Shown here: positions 23,166-32,574 of the stretch, in pieces
How the letters are laid out: each line of letters starts with the position of its first letter
Position numbering within the stretch: position 1 is the first letter of the stretch
Assembly: GCA_022606135.1 (NCBI GenBank)
Contig: JABYQN010000004.1
Coordinates: 496,001 to 560,000 of the forward strand
Direction: 5' to 3'
Length of the DNA stretch: 64,000 nt
DNA from: Fomes fomentarius
Lineage: Eukaryota > Basidiomycota > Agaricomycetes > Polyporales > Polyporaceae
The notes under the pieces: model-generated
The model's input: only the letters and a program-made list of their open reading frames with translations
Databases searched by the model: none
Told to the model about the DNA's origin: nothing
Position numbers and translations under genes: made by a program

Positions 23166-24459
23166 TTACCCACTCGCCACGGCCTCCTGTTTCTTCAAGG
23201 TAAGCTCGACATCCTCCCGTATGCTCTTGGTGAGATCCTCCGGTGTATACTTCGGCTGCCACCCAAGGTCGCTGCGGCCACGGTCCGCGCGCAAGCGCGT
23301 GTTAGCGAAGAGCAAGAACGCCACGTAGTCGCCTCCGAAGTACTTCTGACGCTCCTCAGGAGTGAACACGGTCGGTTCGGCGTCTTGAATCCGCCCGAGG
23401 CTTACCAACGCGTCCCCGATCGCTTTGGATAACTCGAATGTCGAAGCTTCGCCGGCCTCGATGAAATAGTAACCTTCGCGGCCGTGGCCCAGCTTCGACG
23501 GATTGTGCAGTGCCACGTCGAACAAGAGGTAGTAGAACTCCGCGACTGTGGCATCTCAATGAACCTCTTGGAGTAAACAAAACGTCGACACTCCGCTCAC
23601 CATCGTCGATGTGCACAACTCCCCAGAAGTTCGCGCCCTTCCCAACGATGCCCGCGTGGCCTCGTTGTAAAAACGTAGAGGAGAGCAATGGGGTTGCGAC
23701 AGTCTGATTGTGCGAGATTCCCGCGTCGAACAATGGTCCGTGGGCGATACCGTAGATTAAGCTAGGGAAGACCACATATGAGCGCGCGTAGCCCTCGGTG
23801 TCCGCAGAGATCGCGAGGAGGTCGACGGTACGGTGCGGTGCACTGGGCGGGATTGCGTCCAGTGCCGCCTGGTCGGTGTCCGAGACGATAGTCGAACTTG
23901 CGTACTCGCCACGCGCATCGTCGGCCAGCACTGCTGCACCGGACTGGGCATGACGCAGATTAGTTTGGGAGGTAGTACTGAACAAGCACACGCACAGTGT
24001 GGATGAAAATGGGCGTATCTCCCAACTTCTCATGTCGTCTCTTCAGGCCGGCGTTGATCGCCTTCAGCGCAGCCTCACCGTATGCATCGGCCTATGACAC
24101 AATGTATGTCAGTGGATGTCTGTGTCCAAATCCCTGATTCCGACTGCCTACAGTATGCACGACCACATGCGAGTTCTCCACAAGCTCTGTCAGCTTCTCG
24201 AGCTCCTCAAGCGATCCTACCACGACCTTGATGGGGACCTTGCTCTCAAGTAGCTTTGCCTTCTCTGCCTTGCGGACGAGGGCAGTGATGTCAAAAGTGC
24301 TCGCTTTGGGGTGTTCTAGGAAGCGTTGAAGAAAAGCACCCCCGATGTACCCTGTGTAATGCCGAAGCATAAGTTATCGAACCAGCAGGACAGTGTTATA
24401 GTGGCAAATTGCTCACCAGTAGCTCCGGTGAGGAAGATGGAGATTCGTTCTGAAGACAT
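23166..24459 (-). CDS. Atypical SDR / NAD(P)-binding protein, array copy D
   Basis: Exons, in transcript order, 24459-24417, 24351-24152, 24091-23996, 23943-23601 and 23545-23166 give 353 residues. It starts MSSERISIFLTGATG-YIGGAFLQRFL. Motifs are DITALVRKAEKAKLL, TPIFIHTSGAA, ADDARGEY, SLIYG, GIVGKGANFWGVVHIDD and LGHGREGYYFIEAGEASTFE. It forms a subtype with copy C, and the two lie either side of the WD40 gene. The catalytic-tyrosine position reads PHRTVD. The core promoter has TATATAA at 24512-24518, 53 bases upstream, with a fragment of an inverted-repeat element starting about 90 bases upstream of the ATG. Confidence 0.88.
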
Positions 24460-24511
24460 GATGTAGTTGTGCTGGGTTTCTGAAAGTTATGGATTCCTAC
24501 TCGGTGTTCTC

Positions 24512-24518
24512 TTATATA
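24512..24518 (-). promoter_or_regulatory. TATA box of array copy D
   Basis: TATATAA on the minus strand, 53 bases from the ATG. The truncated repeat end at 24552-24600 lies just upstream of it. Confidence 0.5.
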
Positions 24519-24551
24519 GTATTGGCCGCGCGACAATGCATCCCAAGACAC

Positions 24552-24600
24552 CGGAATGCCGTCGATATCGTTTCCGTAAATCCTTATGGGAAGTCATCCA
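24552..24600. repeat. Truncated end of the inverted-repeat element
   Basis: The sequence GGAATGCCGTCG followed by TTTCCGTAAATCCTTATGGG and AAGTCATCCA matches the right end of the complete element at 24649-24955. It points the same way as that right end and therefore opposes the complete element's left end 48 bases away. The two together form a long imperfect inverted repeat. Confidence 0.65.
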
Positions 24601-24648
24601 CTCCACAACTTACCAAGCTGCTACTACGTCCCCGAACCATCGGACCAT

Positions 24649-24955
24649 TGGATGAGTTTCCATAAGGATTTAGGGATTTGCGGATGCCGTAGATTCCTAG
24701 CGGAGCTTGAATACAACCGAGATCCAAGGTTGCGAGGCCTCCAGCCTGGAAGGTTGGGGGCCATAAGCGAGGCTAAGCCGAGCTTTTCAGACGACTTCAG
24801 CATTTAGATCTTGGAAAGGGGGGTGACCCCTCTTCTAGATTTTGAGCGCTTGCTGCGTCTACGGACGGCGTCCCATCAGCGGACTTTGTATCGATGTCGG
24901 CATCTCGGCACTCTAGGATGCCGCATTTCCGTAAATCCTTATGGGAAGTCATCCA
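24649..24955. mobile_element. MITE-like non-coding element with terminal inverted repeats
   Basis: The left end reads TGGATGAGTTTCCATAAGG then ATTTAGGGATTTGCGGATGCCG. The reverse complement of the right end reads TGGATGACTTCCCATAAGG then ATTTACGGAAATGCGGCATCC. About 35 terminal bases pair with few mismatches. The 307-base interior has no reading frame of note, so it would be a non-autonomous element. I could not see a clear target-site duplication, and the superfamily is not identified. It lies between copy D and relic E of the array. Confidence 0.6.
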
Positions 24956-25069
24956 GTAGCACCAACGCCCCAGGCCAGTCTGCATCGCTTATATCTGATG
25001 ATATAGTTTATCGTGAGGTGAAATTTCTCTGCTAATCCCTGCACTTCATCGTAATCGTTCAGACTGCCA

Positions 25070-25301
25070 GACGGTCTTCACGCCAAACTTCGACTCCAGA
25101 ACCTGCGCCCTCTCAGAATTGCGGACGAGCGCAACGACGCCAAACTTGCCCGCGTCCGGGTGCTGAAGGAGACGGGAAAGGACAACGCCGTCCACATACC
25201 CTGAATAACAGGTCCAAAGTGAGTGGAGGATATACAACGAACTCCGAGTGGTTTAGCTGCGGCTTACCAGTCGCCCCAATAGAGACTCGCTCAGAAGACA
25301 T
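25070..25301 (-). pseudogene. Relic of an array SDR paralogue (copy E)
   Basis: It starts like the intact copies (MSSERVSI), but the following codons are lost in a 9-base deletion, so the first exon (25301-25268) is 34 instead of 43 bases and GATG follows directly. An intron with normal splice sites leads to exon 2 (from 25200): YVDGVVLSRLLQHPDAGKF, VVALVRNSERAQVL, ESKFGVKTV. Similarity to the family stops at about 25070, inside exon 2. The rest of exon 2 and exons 3-5 are absent. An upstream TATTTAAAA tract (25361-25369) sits where the other copies have their TATA box. It is a truncated copy, not an assembly gap, because the flanking sequence is unrelated. Confidence 0.8.
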
Positions 25302-25902
25302 GTGAGTAGTGGGCTCAGACGTCCCAGATCGAATGATAGGTAATGGTGTCTGCACGATGCTTTTAAATACCACACAATCTTACTGGGACGATATGCATAC
25401 CATTCAGTCGCAGCTCCGATCGGTCTTCACGCTTATGAACCTGATTAGATTCTGCCCATCTTTACATCGTCCACGGTCATCGTCATATGGGGCATGGTCA
25501 CAAATACTGAGCATGAGCGGCGAAAAGAGGACATCTGACTCACCAGATGAGAAGTCACGGGCTGCAAAAGGACCGTTGAATGACACTAGCGGACCGCCCA
25601 GTGGGTCAACCACGAAATAAGGACTGGAATTACAACTAGAAACTGCACCGATGACGTACGCGTAGCGGGACCGTCGCGACTCGGTTCGGAGCGACTGGGT
25701 CATGACTCGGTGAAACGGGGGATAAGCTCTGAAGGATGAGCAACGCAGATAAGGTGTCACATTTATGACTCAGAGCTGCACTCCAAGACGAGGATGATGG
25801 TGTGTTCACAATGTATGTGCGTGCATTCCTGAGAAAATACAATCACATATGCTCGCCTACTCGCCATAGGTCTGAGGAGCTGCAGTCTCGGACTGGTCAA
25901 GT
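25302..25902. other. Spacer between relic E and copy F
   Basis: This spacer contains the relic's promoter-like tract and the second copy of the duplicated flank (25665-25890). No other coding signal was seen. The minus-strand frames 25404-25760 and 25636-25842 are chance frames across the repeat. Confidence 0.4.
25665..25890. repeat. Duplicated flank segment, copy 2
   Basis: Partner of 22551-22795, in the same orientation, lying immediately 3' of array copy F. By eye about four of five positions agree, with a 10-base and a few smaller indels. It probably travelled as the 3' flank of a duplicated array unit. Confidence 0.7.
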
Positions 25903-27182
25903 CTACTCCAGCGCACCCTCCTTCTGCTTCTGCAGTATCGCTTCAACTGCGGGGCGGATACTCCTCAGCATGTCATCGGTCGTGAACTTTGGCTTCCAAC
26001 CCATTGCGCGAGCGCGATTGGCACGGCAGCGCGCGTTTGCGCCATAGGCAAAACCTTGCTTTTCGCTACCAAAGTACTTGACCAGCTCCTCGGTCGTGAA
26101 AGGCGTGGGTTCGGGTTCGGAAGCGACGCCAAAATAGACGAGCGCGTCCCCGATAGCCTTGCTGACCTGGAACCAGGTGTGCTCGCCATTCTCTCCAAAG
26201 TAGAAGCCCTCCCAACCGTGTCCAGTCTTTTCCGGAACCCGCACGATCGAATCGAAAAGGGCGACGTATAGGTTTGCCACTGGGAACAGATTAGTAGTCA
26301 GCTCAGCCGAAATAGGAAGTCGATTCCGCATGTTGAGAAGGCGGACTGACTGTCGTCAATATGCAAACTTGGCCGAATAGCACGACCCTTCCCAACAACT
26401 CCGGCCCGCTTGCGGTCCAGAGCTGCCCGCGCGAGAGCAGGTATTGTCCGGGAATTTGCATTTGAAACTCCTGCGTCAACGAGCGCGTGATCCGCGATTC
26501 CGTATACCATTGAGGGGAGGACTATATGTGTGTGCACGTATCCCTTCGAATCTGCGTCCGTGATGAGGAGATCGATTTTTCGGTGAGCAGCATCTTTGGG
26601 GATGGACTTGATTTGGTCGACGTTGAGGTCGTCGTAGACAAGATCGGTTGGGTACTCGCCTCGGGCGTCATCCATCAGAGTGTAGATGCCGGACTACAGG
26701 AGCGACACAGTATGAGCTTTGTGTATACTTAGAGCGTACAACTGTACTTCCAGTGTGAATGAGTATGGATAACTCTCCAACTGAGGCATGTCTCGTCTTG
26801 GCTCCACTCAGGATTGCTTTGATCAGCGGTTCGTCGTTCGCATCGGCCTGACAAGCTGTCTCAGTATCAAATTCCCGTTGGGAGGTAGCTTATGGACTTA
26901 CGAGATTGAGGACGATGTGAGCGTCCTCCGCGAGACGTTCGACCTTGTCCAATTCTTGGTGGGTGCCGACGACTGCCTTGACTCCAAACTTGGACTGCAG
27001 TATCTTGGCCTTCTCTGCGTTGCGAACGAGCGCTGTGATACTCGTGTTCGGGTGTTCGGCGAGCAATTTATTGAGCACTGCACCGCCGATGTATCCTGCT
27101 TCGAAGTGAGGCATTGAGGATGACGACGTTTGAGAGACATACCCGTAGCTCCCAGAAGAAGAACTGGGGTCTGCGCGTCCAT
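25903..27182 (-). CDS. Atypical SDR / NAD(P)-binding protein, array copy F (damaged splice donor)
   Basis: Exons, in transcript order, 27182-27143, 27095-26902, 26847-26752, 26693-26351 and 26279-25903 would give 349 residues. It starts MDAQTPVLLLGATG-YIGGAVL. Motifs are TALVRNAEKAKIL, ILIHTSGIY, MDDARGEY, SMVYG, VVGKGRAIRPSLHIDD and TGHGWEGFYFGENGEHTWFQ. It groups with A and B. The catalytic-tyrosine position reads AHRKID. At the third intron the donor, expected as GTAAGT directly after the codon for Thr, reads GGAAGT at 26751-26746. A nearby GTTGTA donor nine bases on would keep the frame by adding three residues. Otherwise the transcript would be mis-spliced. The first two exons are shorter than in other copies by three and six bases. 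Confidence 0.75.
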
Positions 27183-27447
27183 GTTGTTGGTGTTCCTGGC
27201 AAACGATTCAAGACAAAGTGAAGACACGGAGAAAGCTGTACTCCGAGTCGCGGACGAGGACAGCAGTAACGGCGCCTCGTAGCCCGCGTGCAACGGGCGT
27301 TTCAATTTCCATAATCAGCAGATGACGTAGGTCTGAGCGCCAGCGCAAGTGGCAGTGACTTAAGTCCTGACCGGCATGTCATCAATTACTCACAACTAGT
27401 TCTCACTAAGTTACATGTTCGGATATGCCTTTGACTGTCACGTAATA

Positions 27448-28425
27448 TCACCACGAGACATATTGTCCCTCGTGGCTGCGGAACTTCCCAGAATCCTCTG
27501 GTGTGAGGGACAAGATTGACTTGATGACCCCGCGAACGCCAACGGATACAGGAAGCGGGGCATCTGACCCACCCATATCTATATTCGCTATGGGTCAGTC
27601 GAGGTTGGACGGCGGTGGATGCGGGAATCTCACCGGTCTGGAGCCATCCAGGGCATTGGGCTACCACAGTGAGGTCGGGGCGTTCCTTCGCCTGCTTGTA
27701 CGTCTGCAGATAGAGTAAGACTGAGATTATGTCCCGAAAGCTCGAGAATGGGAGGGGCACAGGAAGACGCACAAGCATGTTGACGGCAGTCTTCGAGATG
27801 CTATACGAAGCACCCTTAATGCCAAGATCGGCACTGATGCTCCCGAGCGTACTCGATATGTTCACAATCGTCTTCTTCGTGCTCTTCTCCACAAGGGGGA
27901 CGAAGACCTGCGAGACGAAGGCCGTTCCGCCGACGTTGATCGCGAAGGTCTGTATCAGCGTCTCGATGTCCGCGGTGAACGCCGTGTCAGTCTCCACCAC
28001 CTATCGCACGGAGGCAAAAACAAAGCTGAGTGATTTGAATGTATAGAATAGCCGAACGACGTACCACGCCGACGTTGTTGATGAGGTAGTCAATCCCGTG
28101 CCCTCCGACCAGTGGGGCGACCTCAGCTGCGGCCGCTCGAACAGAGTCACGATCAGTCACCTCAAGTCGGGTTTGAAGAACGTGCAGCGTGCCCTTGGCC
28201 GAGTGACTGAGGGCTTGGAGCGCATCTGCCTTTGACGGGTTTCTGCATGCTGCAATAACGGTGTTGGAGGGCACTTCGAGGAGCTGCCTCGTCAGCTCTA
28301 GTCCGATACCTCGATTTGTTCTGTGTATATGGATATGATCAGCCATACAGCGAGCCAAAAAGTCATGTGAACGAAATAACGCACCCGGTGATGAACCAGG
28401 TGTAGCCAGCTTGAGCGGTAGACAT
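27448..28425 (-). CDS. Short-chain dehydrogenase, C-factor-like
   Basis: Exons, in transcript order, 28425-28385, 28320-28065, 28000-27773, 27703-27634 and 27578-27448 give 241 residues. It is a classical SDR, unlike its array neighbours: ITGTNRGIGLELTRQLL (TGxxxGIG), DYLINNVGV (NNAG position), IVNISSTLGSI with the catalytic serine, and SYSISKTAVNML with the YxxxK pair, then VVAQCPGWLQTDMGG. It resembles fungal C-factor/carbonyl-reductase-like SDRs. The substrate is unknown. It is transcribed in the same direction as the array and directly upstream of copy F, with a TATATAA tract at about 28490-28497, 65-72 bases before the ATG. Confidence 0.88.
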
Positions 28426-31400
28426 TACGAGCGGAAAAAATTGCGGAGTGGATGAGTTGCTGAAGAGCTTTTCGTCGTAGGACTTATCCTTATATATGGG
28501 AACTAGGTCACCGCACTAGGGACAAGGAACAAGAAAAATGCGTGTATGTTTGGTCATCCCCTTTGGCGCCAATCAGGAAAGCCGCAAGATGCTGACGGTG
28601 CTGACGGTGCGGATGGCCTGGGTGCTGACAGTCATTCCGACATTCAATGTTTGCAACAAACAAAGGTTTGAGATCGGATTTGAGTGTGGGTTTGAGTTTG
28701 TGCGAGTCAGCGCATTCTTCTGATGCGAGGAGTACCAGTCAAGAGTCCAGAGTAGCGGATATCGTGACATCATCCGTGCACAACGTGCCGTTGATAGTCT
28801 TCGGTCTGTCGCGACCGGGAATCGGAGTATGCCTCAATCCATTAGCAATCACTATCGCTTGACGCGGCTCGACCTTGAAGTTGCGAAAGTTGATTTACTT
28901 TCTACGCCACGATTAGCGTGTACGTGTCCACAGCTGGAGTGCTTTCTCCGGACGGAGAACTGGTCGGTATGTCTTGGATTGTGTAGCATGGAGTTTGTTC
29001 TTGGCGTTGGTCAGATGCTTGTACGTCCTCCTGGGGGGGCGAACTACCTTAGATGACTGAATAATCGACAAAGCTCCGCCTCACGAGACCTTCCGTGCGC
29101 GGCGTTGCCCCTTGGAGTCGCGCATGGCCATTACCGTCTACATACCTGTGTGCTCTGTAGGGTTCTCGAGACTCACAGATCTATCATCTATAAGTGGATC
29201 TGCTACAATTGGTTTGAGATAAGGTTTGATTTGCGTCAATCTCACTCACTAAGAGCAAGATTGACACAATGCAAGACAGAACTAAATTTGAGAGGGCGAC
29301 CCTTAGATCCAAGCCGAGTGTCGGTATAGTCCAAGCGTGAGATGGATATGGCGTAAGCCGGACGCTGCCATGGCACCAACAATAGCAGTAGAAAATGGAC
29401 CAGAACGATAGCGTTGTCGACAGGGGCGACCACTAATGAGACACGCGTGTGTTATGCCTGGCCAAGGCAAGTCCTGTTCGTGTCCCCGTTCATTCTCTGT
29501 CGCCTCGAATCCCGTGGGAACTCCGCCTGCCTTCATCTGGAAGGTACGTCTCGACGTCAGCCCCGCCGGCCACGTCGAGTTGCCCGAGTACGGGGAGAGA
29601 GAGACCAAGAACATCAAAGATCCTTACCCCCATTCCGCACGGAGACGAGAGCGCGCTCCCAGGGGGGCGCGGGTCGTCGATAGCAAGGGACACGACCCCA
29701 AAGTTCCGTGTTGAAGAAGGATGATGCAGACGGCAGATGTCGCTTTACGGCCCGGTCCTGACACAATACGTCGCGCGCGTCATACTTGAGCCTGAGCATT
29801 GAACAAGGCTCACGCTGGTCGTTGTTGCGGACCTTCTCAGCCACGGGCTGAGTTGCGGCGTCAATCTGGGTGTTCGAACGATGCCTGCAGGCTGTGATTC
29901 CATGGGGTTTGGGATAAGATATCTTTGAATTGCATTGCATACCGGAACTGTAAGGAGTCGATAACGCCGGTCGAAGGAAGAGCTAGGCAGTCTGGACTGT
30001 GGACGAGGTATACCTGCCATCGAACTGAAGGTGCCCGCGCTACTAGGCCTTCTTCTCTGGACCCTGGCATTCGGCCCGACGTGCACGGACACGTTAAAAA
30101 GCGTGGAGGGATAGTCGGCGGCGAAATAGACTCAGAACGGTGTCGAACGCACTTGATAGAACTGAATCCAGAGGTCTCAGTGCGCACGTTGCAAAATCCC
30201 ACCAGAGTCCGTTATAGCCAACGTCAAAGAGCAGTAGTAGGCCATGGCATTGCAGTAGAGTCGGATTGCGACACCTGCAGGCCTATGAACGAGGGAGAGA
30301 CACCCAGGATAGCGTCGACGTCGCTGTGCCCCTGTTCCTATTGTGTTACGAGGCCTCCTGCTGCGCAACTGCTCCAGCCAGAGCCCACGGGTTGTCAATG
30401 CGAACTTGGAAGCGCAGTCATCGTAAGCGGAGTGCACGGCGGCGCGCGCTCGCCATGATGGGCGGTAACGATCATCGTGAGCGCTGACGTTCGCGCGCCC
30501 GGCGTGTGTAGACGTTCTTCGTCGGCGACCGGATGGACACCGGGTGACTGTTGAACATGAATGGCAGGGTGGGTACATATGTTAAGTCTGAGGAGGATGT
30601 ATGCCCATACTATGGAACAATTGGATGGTGTGACATCCCACAGCACTGTCCGAGAGGAGTCGAGGGCAAGGGCAAGGCAAGTCAAAGCACAGGCACAAGG
30701 TCTGTTGACCTGCTCCATCGACTTCTTGCAGGCGGGCGGTCGGAGAACCGGTCTCATGCGTGGGTGGGCGTCGACAGAACCTAAGGATAGAGTTCTGGAT
30801 AGAAGAGATAGAATCAGAACCGCCATGCATGCATTGTCAGCGGCGGTCACCTCGCCTCAGTTCTCGAGAATACAAGGAGCAGATGGACAACGCGCACCAC
30901 ACGAAACCTACCAGCCCAGACCCGCTCTTGCAAACAACCGAGCTCGCCACAAGCTACATAGGGGGCCGCATCGTTCAGAAAGGACATTGAATGGGAACGC
31001 GGGTTGCTGTCCGATGGGCGCAGAGGGACACGAAGCTCGGAGGGAAGAGGATGTACGGAATTAGGCAGATGGGCGGGCAGCGCGCAAGACAGGGCGGCGA
31101 GGCTAAGCACATCACGGCTGCTTGAGCGCGATCCGCATTCTCATAAGTATGCACGCACCTGGCTCGTCTGCTCTCCTTATTCCCAACCGCTCTTTCCTCT
31201 CGAACTCTCACACAGCGCCGGCGACGACGAGAACGCGGACGGAGGACAAGAAGGAATTGAGCGGCAGACTCGCGCTGCTGCATTGACCTGCGCCTGGCAA
31301 ACGGTAATCCAAGTCAATCACCGATAGCCGACCGAAGCGGACACCGCCCATTGGCCGGCCCTACCCCGACCCATCGGTAAATACCTCGACGCCCTCTCCT

Positions 31401-32574
31401 CTTTGCCCCCATCCCCTCCCCGCGCCCAGCTCTCCCATCCCTCCCTCTCTGCCCTAAATCCTCCACCATCGTCCAGATGCTTTGCACAACACGACAGCGC
31501 TCGCACACATCGCCACGGACGACGTCGCACACGCCCCGCTCGCCGCACGGCCCACAATCAAGTTCATGCCATCCTATTACTGCGGCGCAAACCTCCCGAT
31601 GATCTCTGCATACCACCCAAGCCCGCAAGTCATCATCATCAACGCCTTCGCGGCTTCTACTCCCCATACATCCTCAGCTACGCTTGCACATCGTTCCCGT
31701 CGTCCTACGCAGTCCCCGCCGTCCTCTTTGCCCCGCGCGACCGACGAGCGCCGCGCCCCGAGCGCGCTATCCGCCACTCTCGGGTAAATCTAATTCTGAT
31801 CCGCGCCCTAGGTCAGCGCCGATACTTTGCCTCCTCCGGCTCCGTTACGCGCACGCCCCGTTTCCGTGCAGTACGCATCTCATCCATCCTCTTCAACTTG
31901 TCATCAACTTGCATACACCGTGGGGATATGAGGTGAGCACTGCGCGTCCCACCTCCCGTCCACCGTGTGACCTTGCAACTAGCTTCTCTGTCGCTCGTTG
32001 ACAAGTTGTTCCGAGCATCATCCATCCTGCGGCACCAACGGCCTTGCCTCCCCGACGCTGTTTATTGCATCCGCCTCCTCGCGTGCTTGGCTCGGTGGCA
32101 TCTCTGTTCGTCGTGCGTATCCCTTGCCGGATGATCAGGTCCATCACAGCATGAAGGGGCAAGCGATACACAGGCACGTTATATTCCTAAACTTATATGA
32201 TACTCGAGAGAGGGGCAGACATAGCGACACACGAGAACTAAAAAAACTAAAAAAACTTATCACATAGATGACGACCATAAACGACGACCTCCGTGATTTC
32301 CGGCGAGACGGTATCTCTAGTGGTCTGTCAAGGTATGCCTGCGCGATATATCAGAAGGCGGCGACGGGCTGTGTGAGAGAGATGATGGAGAGAGGTGGAG
32401 AGAGGAGAAGTGAATAGCGGAACGGATTATAGGGTATTTCATAATGGTAAGTCTGTGCTCATCATGAACGCTCGTGACGGACATAACGATGATGGATACA
32501 GTGGAAGACGAGAGAGAGAGGACGCAGCGAAGATACGAAACCCAAATACAGTTACAGGCAGAAGGGGGAGGAGA
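28426..32574. other. 4.1 kb gene-poor region
   Basis: After the promoter of the C-factor-like SDR I find no gene I can defend. A plus-strand stretch near 31490-31790 has two overlapping protein-like frames, one reading TIKFMPSYYCGANLPMISAY and the other GFYSPYILSYACTSFPSSYA. Neither belongs to a family I recognise, and no convincing start, splice pattern or end was found. It could be a lineage-specific gene or noise. No tRNA-like cloverleaf or CaaX pheromone frame was seen. Confidence 0.35.

Noticed and set aside
31403..31936. 178-codon plus-strand frame with protein-like stretches
   Set aside because: Two competing frames overlap, neither has a recognisable family, and no start/splice/stop combination is convincing. 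Mentioned only in the region entry.
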